Below, piece after piece: positions 61,393 to 64,000 of a stretch of 64,000 bases of DNA. A model generated the notes under the pieces. The model saw only the letters and a list, made by a program, of their open reading frames with translations, was not told the origin of the DNA and made no database searches. The stretch spans positions 62,001 to 126,000 of the forward strand of contig NZ_BAABJI010000004.1 of assembly GCF_039543225.1 (NCBI RefSeq), read 5' to 3'. Positions within the stretch are counted from its first letter, which is position 1; every line of letters starts with the position of its first letter. The stretch comes from Mucilaginibacter defluvii. GTDB lineage: Bacteria; Bacteroidota; Bacteroidia; Sphingobacteriales; Sphingobacteriaceae. The translations under genes and the position numbers were made by a program.

Positions 61393-62694
61393 TTATATCC
61401 ACGCAGGGTTTGGATCGTGCCCGGCTTTTAATTCAAATATCGTTATCTCGGGCAAAATACCAATACGCCCGGTATAACCAATAAAGCCGTAACCCACATT
61501 TACATACAATTGCTGGTTATTTTCGTGATAATGACCGGCCCATTCATTGTACACATACTTTATCGGGCTCCACTGAACTTCCTCCATACGTACGCCAAAC
61601 TGCATACCGTGGGTATGGCCGGAGAACATGGCATCGATCTGCGGATATTTGGGCAACACCTCGGCGCGCCAGTGCGATGGATCATGCGAGAGCAGGAGTT
61701 TTACCGGCAGGTCGTCAGTATTTTTTGTAGCCAGATCCATACGGCCATAGCGCGGAAAACGGCTGATGGCCGCCCAGTTTTCAATGCCTAAAATGCCTAT
61801 TTCCTCACCATCAACCTTTAACCGGCGGTGGGTGTTCATCAATAAATCCCAGCCCATATTTTTATGGGTGGCTTTCAGGTCGTCGAGGTTTTTCTTTTTT
61901 GCCGCGGCATCGGGCCACCAGGCGTAGTCGCCATAATCATGGTTACCCAGCGTAGAAAACACGCCTAACGGCGCTTTTACCTTGCTGAATATATCCTGGT
62001 AATCGCGCATTTCGGGCGCTATGTCATTCACCAGGTCGCCGGTAAAAAATATCAGGTCGGGTTTTTCGGCAAGCAGCATCTCCACGCCGCCTAAAACAGC
62101 TTTCTTTTTGTAAAAGCTGCCGGAGTGAATGTCGGATATCTGCCCTAGCAATAAACCATCAAACTTTTTAGGCAGATTAAGCAAGTATAATTTGCGGCGG
62201 CGTACCTGGTAATCGTACACGCTCGTCATGGATGAATAGCCCATAGCCGCCAGGGGTACCATACCGGCCAGTAAACCGGCCTTCAACAAAAATTCTGAGC
62301 GGGGGATGACTGGCAACTTATTTTCCGGTTCGGTTTCAGCAACCGGAGCAGATACCGGTGGCTCCGGTTGCTTTTTATTGCGGATGAACAAGCGTTTTAA
62401 AAAACGCCTGATGTCATCCATAAAAATAAACAGTACAAATACGGCCTTAACAATAGCCTGTAAAAAAAACACCAGCATCAGCGCGGCACGCACACCAACG
62501 TTTATTTTTATATAAACCCCAACATACAGCGCAATAATAAGCAGTACCGAAAGGGTTAAAAAAACAGTGGTAAAACTCTTTTTTTGCACAAAGCGCCATT
62601 TAGGGAATGCTCCCCTTATGCCGCTTATTACATAAACATCGGCTAATAAAAGTACTATACTAATTAAGGTGACGGTCAGGATTTTTGCTTGCAT
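61393..62694 (-). CDS. Membrane-anchored metallophosphoesterase
   Basis: 433 residues from the ATG at 62694. Several N-terminal membrane segments (about 5-100), then a linker, then the phosphoesterase domain (about 175-425) with motifs ISDIHSGSF, FTGDLVNDI, LGNHDYGDYAWW, LLSHDPSHW and FSGHTHGMQFG, which supply the two-metal ligands. YaeI/YkuE-like; the substrate may be a lipid (for example UDP-diacylglucosamine-type) or phosphate ester. It starts 1 nt after the AAA+ gene's stop. Confidence 0.9.
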   Translation of the reverse strand: MQAKILTVTLISIVLLLADVYVISGIRGAFPKWRFVQKKSFTTVFLTLSVLLIIALYVGVYIKINVGVRAALMLVFFLQAIVKAVFVLFIFMDDIRRFLKRLFIRNKKQPEPPVSAPVAETEPENKLPVIPRSEFLLKAGLLAGMVPLAAMGYSSMTSVYDYQVRRRKLYLLNLPKKFDGLLLGQISDIHSGSFYKKKAVLGGVEMLLAEKPDLIFFTGDLVNDIAPEMRDYQDIFSKVKAPLGVFSTLGNHDYGDYAWWPDAAAKKKNLDDLKATHKNMGWDLLMNTHRRLKVDGEEIGILGIENWAAISRFPRYGRMDLATKNTDDLPVKLLLSHDPSHWRAEVLPKYPQIDAMFSGHTHGMQFGVRMEEVQWSPIKYVYNEWAGHYHENNQQLYVNVGYGFIGYTGRIGILPEITIFELKAGHDPNPAWI

Positions 62695-62695
62695 G

Positions 62696-64000
62696 TTAAT
62701 TGTTATACCTATCGTCGTCAAGGTCTAAATCATCGTCCTCGTCGTCGGGCTGCAAATTAAACAAACTGTTGAACATGTCCGAAAAGGCGAAGCCATTATC
62801 CAAAAATCCTTTGTTCAGTTGTGAAAATTCTGCCAATCCATGCAGCACAAATTCCATCAACAGCAATTGCTGGTTTTCGCTCAGCCGTGGGTGAATTTGC
62901 TTTACCAATGCCTTTAAGCCCGGTACCTCATTCAGCAGTTTTTTATACTCTGCGGCTGGGAGGTCATCAATCAGCGCGATGGTATTACCATTGCCAAACC
63001 AGTTCACAATTTCGGCATACGGGTTAGGCGATTTTGATTTCTTAGCTTTCTCCGGATCAGGGAAAAACTGAACCATCAGGGTTTTGATAGCCTTGCCGAT
63101 CAACAGGTTAGCCACTTTGGCCGGGCCTTCCAGTTCGCCCTCGTAAACCAGCTCAATTTTACCGGTAATGGCCGGGATAACACCCAAAAAGTCGGTGATG
63201 CGTACAAAGGTGCTGGCTTCGCGGTTGATGATCATGCGGCGCTCGGCATTGCTGATCAGGTTTTCATACGCCGATATGGTTAAACGTGCGGACACGCCCG
63301 ATTTTTTATCGATATACTCTGAGTTACGTGCCTCAAAAGCGATCTGCTCTACCAGGTCTTTCACCAATCCATCGGCCTCAATAGCTGTTTTTTGTTCGGA
63401 GGTCAGCAGCGCTTCCTGCTGGGTGATCTTACGCGAGATCTCAACAGAACGCGGATAGTGCGTTAGTATCTGGCTCTCAATACGGTCTTTAAGCGGCGTT
63501 ACTATCGAACCACGGTTGGTATAATCCTCAGGGTTAGCAGTGAACACAAATTGCAGGTCAAGCGGCAGGCGCAGTTTAAAACCACGTATCTGTATATCTT
63601 TTTCCTGCAGGATGTTGAACAGCGATACCTGGATACGTGCCTGCAAGTCGGGCAACTCGTTAATCACAAAGATGCCACGGTGCGCACGCGGTATCAAACC
63701 GAAGTGAATAACACGCTCGTCCGAATACGTCAGCTTCATGGTTGCGGCCTTAATCGGGTCAACATCACCAATCAGGTCAGCAACGGTAACATCGGGAGTA
63801 GCCAGCTTTTCGGTATAACGCTCGGAGCGGTGCAACCAGGCAATCGGGGTATCATCGCCCTTTTCGGTAACGATGCTGTGCCCAAACCATGAGATCGGGT
63901 TCAGCGGGTCATCAAATAATTCCGATCCTTCGATATATGGGGTGTACTCATCGAGCAAATTTACCAGCAAACGCGCGATACGTGTTTTAGCCTGCCCGCG
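62696..64000 (-). CDS. Magnesium-chelatase-like AAA+ ATPase (5' end outside window)
   Basis: 435 codons are visible; the N-terminus lies past the right edge. The first visible residues RGQAKTR are the end of a Walker A loop. Later features are RGIFVINELPDL (Walker B-like), FVFTANPEDYTNRGSIVTPLKDRIESQI (sensor 1 and arginine-finger region), a helical lid, and an Asp-rich C-terminus (PDDEDDDLDLDDD). This is a ChlI/BchI-like or sigma-54-interacting-like chaperone ATPase, often paired with a VWA protein. The partner is not in the window. Confidence 0.85.
   Translation of the reverse strand, partial: RGQAKTRIARLLVNLLDEYTPYIEGSELFDDPLNPISWFGHSIVTEKGDDTPIAWLHRSERYTEKLATPDVTVADLIGDVDPIKAATMKLTYSDERVIHFGLIPRAHRGIFVINELPDLQARIQVSLFNILQEKDIQIRGFKLRLPLDLQFVFTANPEDYTNRGSIVTPLKDRIESQILTHYPRSVEISRKITQQEALLTSEQKTAIEADGLVKDLVEQIAFEARNSEYIDKKSGVSARLTISAYENLISNAERRMIINREASTFVRITDFLGVIPAITGKIELVYEGELEGPAKVANLLIGKAIKTLMVQFFPDPEKAKKSKSPNPYAEIVNWFGNGNTIALIDDLPAAEYKKLLNEVPGLKALVKQIHPRLSENQQLLLMEFVLHGLAEFSQLNKGFLDNGFAFSDMFNSLFNLQPDDEDDDLDLDDDRYNN

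Overview
The window comes from a Bacteroidota chromosome, most likely a Sphingobacteriaceae member close to Mucilaginibacter or Pedobacter. This is inferred from gene content and order: a PorW/SprE-type gliding/secretion lipoprotein, a carotenoid operon with a lycopene cyclase-domain protein, ATP synthase genes without atpD/atpC, the futalosine menaquinone pathway, TAnnTTTG promoter boxes and an absence of obvious Shine-Dalgarno sequences. No database search was possible.

Layout. 1-3511: a very large NtrY-like sensor histidine kinase, cut by the left edge. 3583-5690: fabD, folE and queD on the minus strand, with a 7-bp-period repeat element between folE and fabD. 5765-7321: mqnB and mqnD, each carrying an in-frame heptamer array. 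7333-10259: a TlpA-type lipoprotein, then pnuC and a NadR-type kinase (NAD salvage). 10345-12795: ECF sigma, membrane anti-sigma candidate and a secreted DUF4097-like protein. 12878-17858: TerC, TPR protein, AraC regulator divergent from a quinone oxidoreductase, and a luciferase-like flavoprotein.

17916-26280 is an 8.3-kb island at the 3' end of tRNA-Asn(GTT). The intact tRNA lies at the right end and a 19-bp exact copy of its 3' end at the left end. The island is visibly A+T-rich and holds an SDR, three putative glycosyltransferases, a fused degenerate-methyltransferase/TPR-like protein, a phytanoyl-CoA dioxygenase-like enzyme and a methyltransferase, followed by about 1.2 kb of apparently decayed DNA. 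No integrase is visible. This is the most likely home of an undescribed pathway: small-molecule or glycan decoration.

26368-34100: PfkB kinase, carotenoid operon (crtB, unknown 180-aa protein, lycopene cyclase, cytochrome b5-like) divergent from crtI, an rRNA methyltransferase, a Crp-family regulator and an SDR. 34120-45958: TonB receptor, sigma factor, murB, an antitoxin/PIN toxin pair with a palindromic operator, a photolyase-SDR-SDR operon, a GT39 membrane glycosyltransferase and a DUF4349 lipoprotein. 46133-51963: the ATP synthase operon (two small AtpI/AtpZ-type genes, atpB, E, F, H, A, G) with heptamer hairpin elements in two of its gaps. 52036-59047: SprE/PorW, PBP1A, uvrC. 59048-59863: a non-coding stretch built of two tandem copies of a structured composite repeat. 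59864-64000: methyltransferase plus UbiA-like pair, metallophosphoesterase, and a magnesium-chelatase-like AAA+ ATPase cut by the right edge.

The main non-gene signals are four families of dispersed repeats, several promoter boxes only 3-5 nt before start codons (predicted leaderless mRNAs), the tRNA-Asn island boundaries, and an isolated intergenic transcript with a 21-codon ORF next to pnuC.
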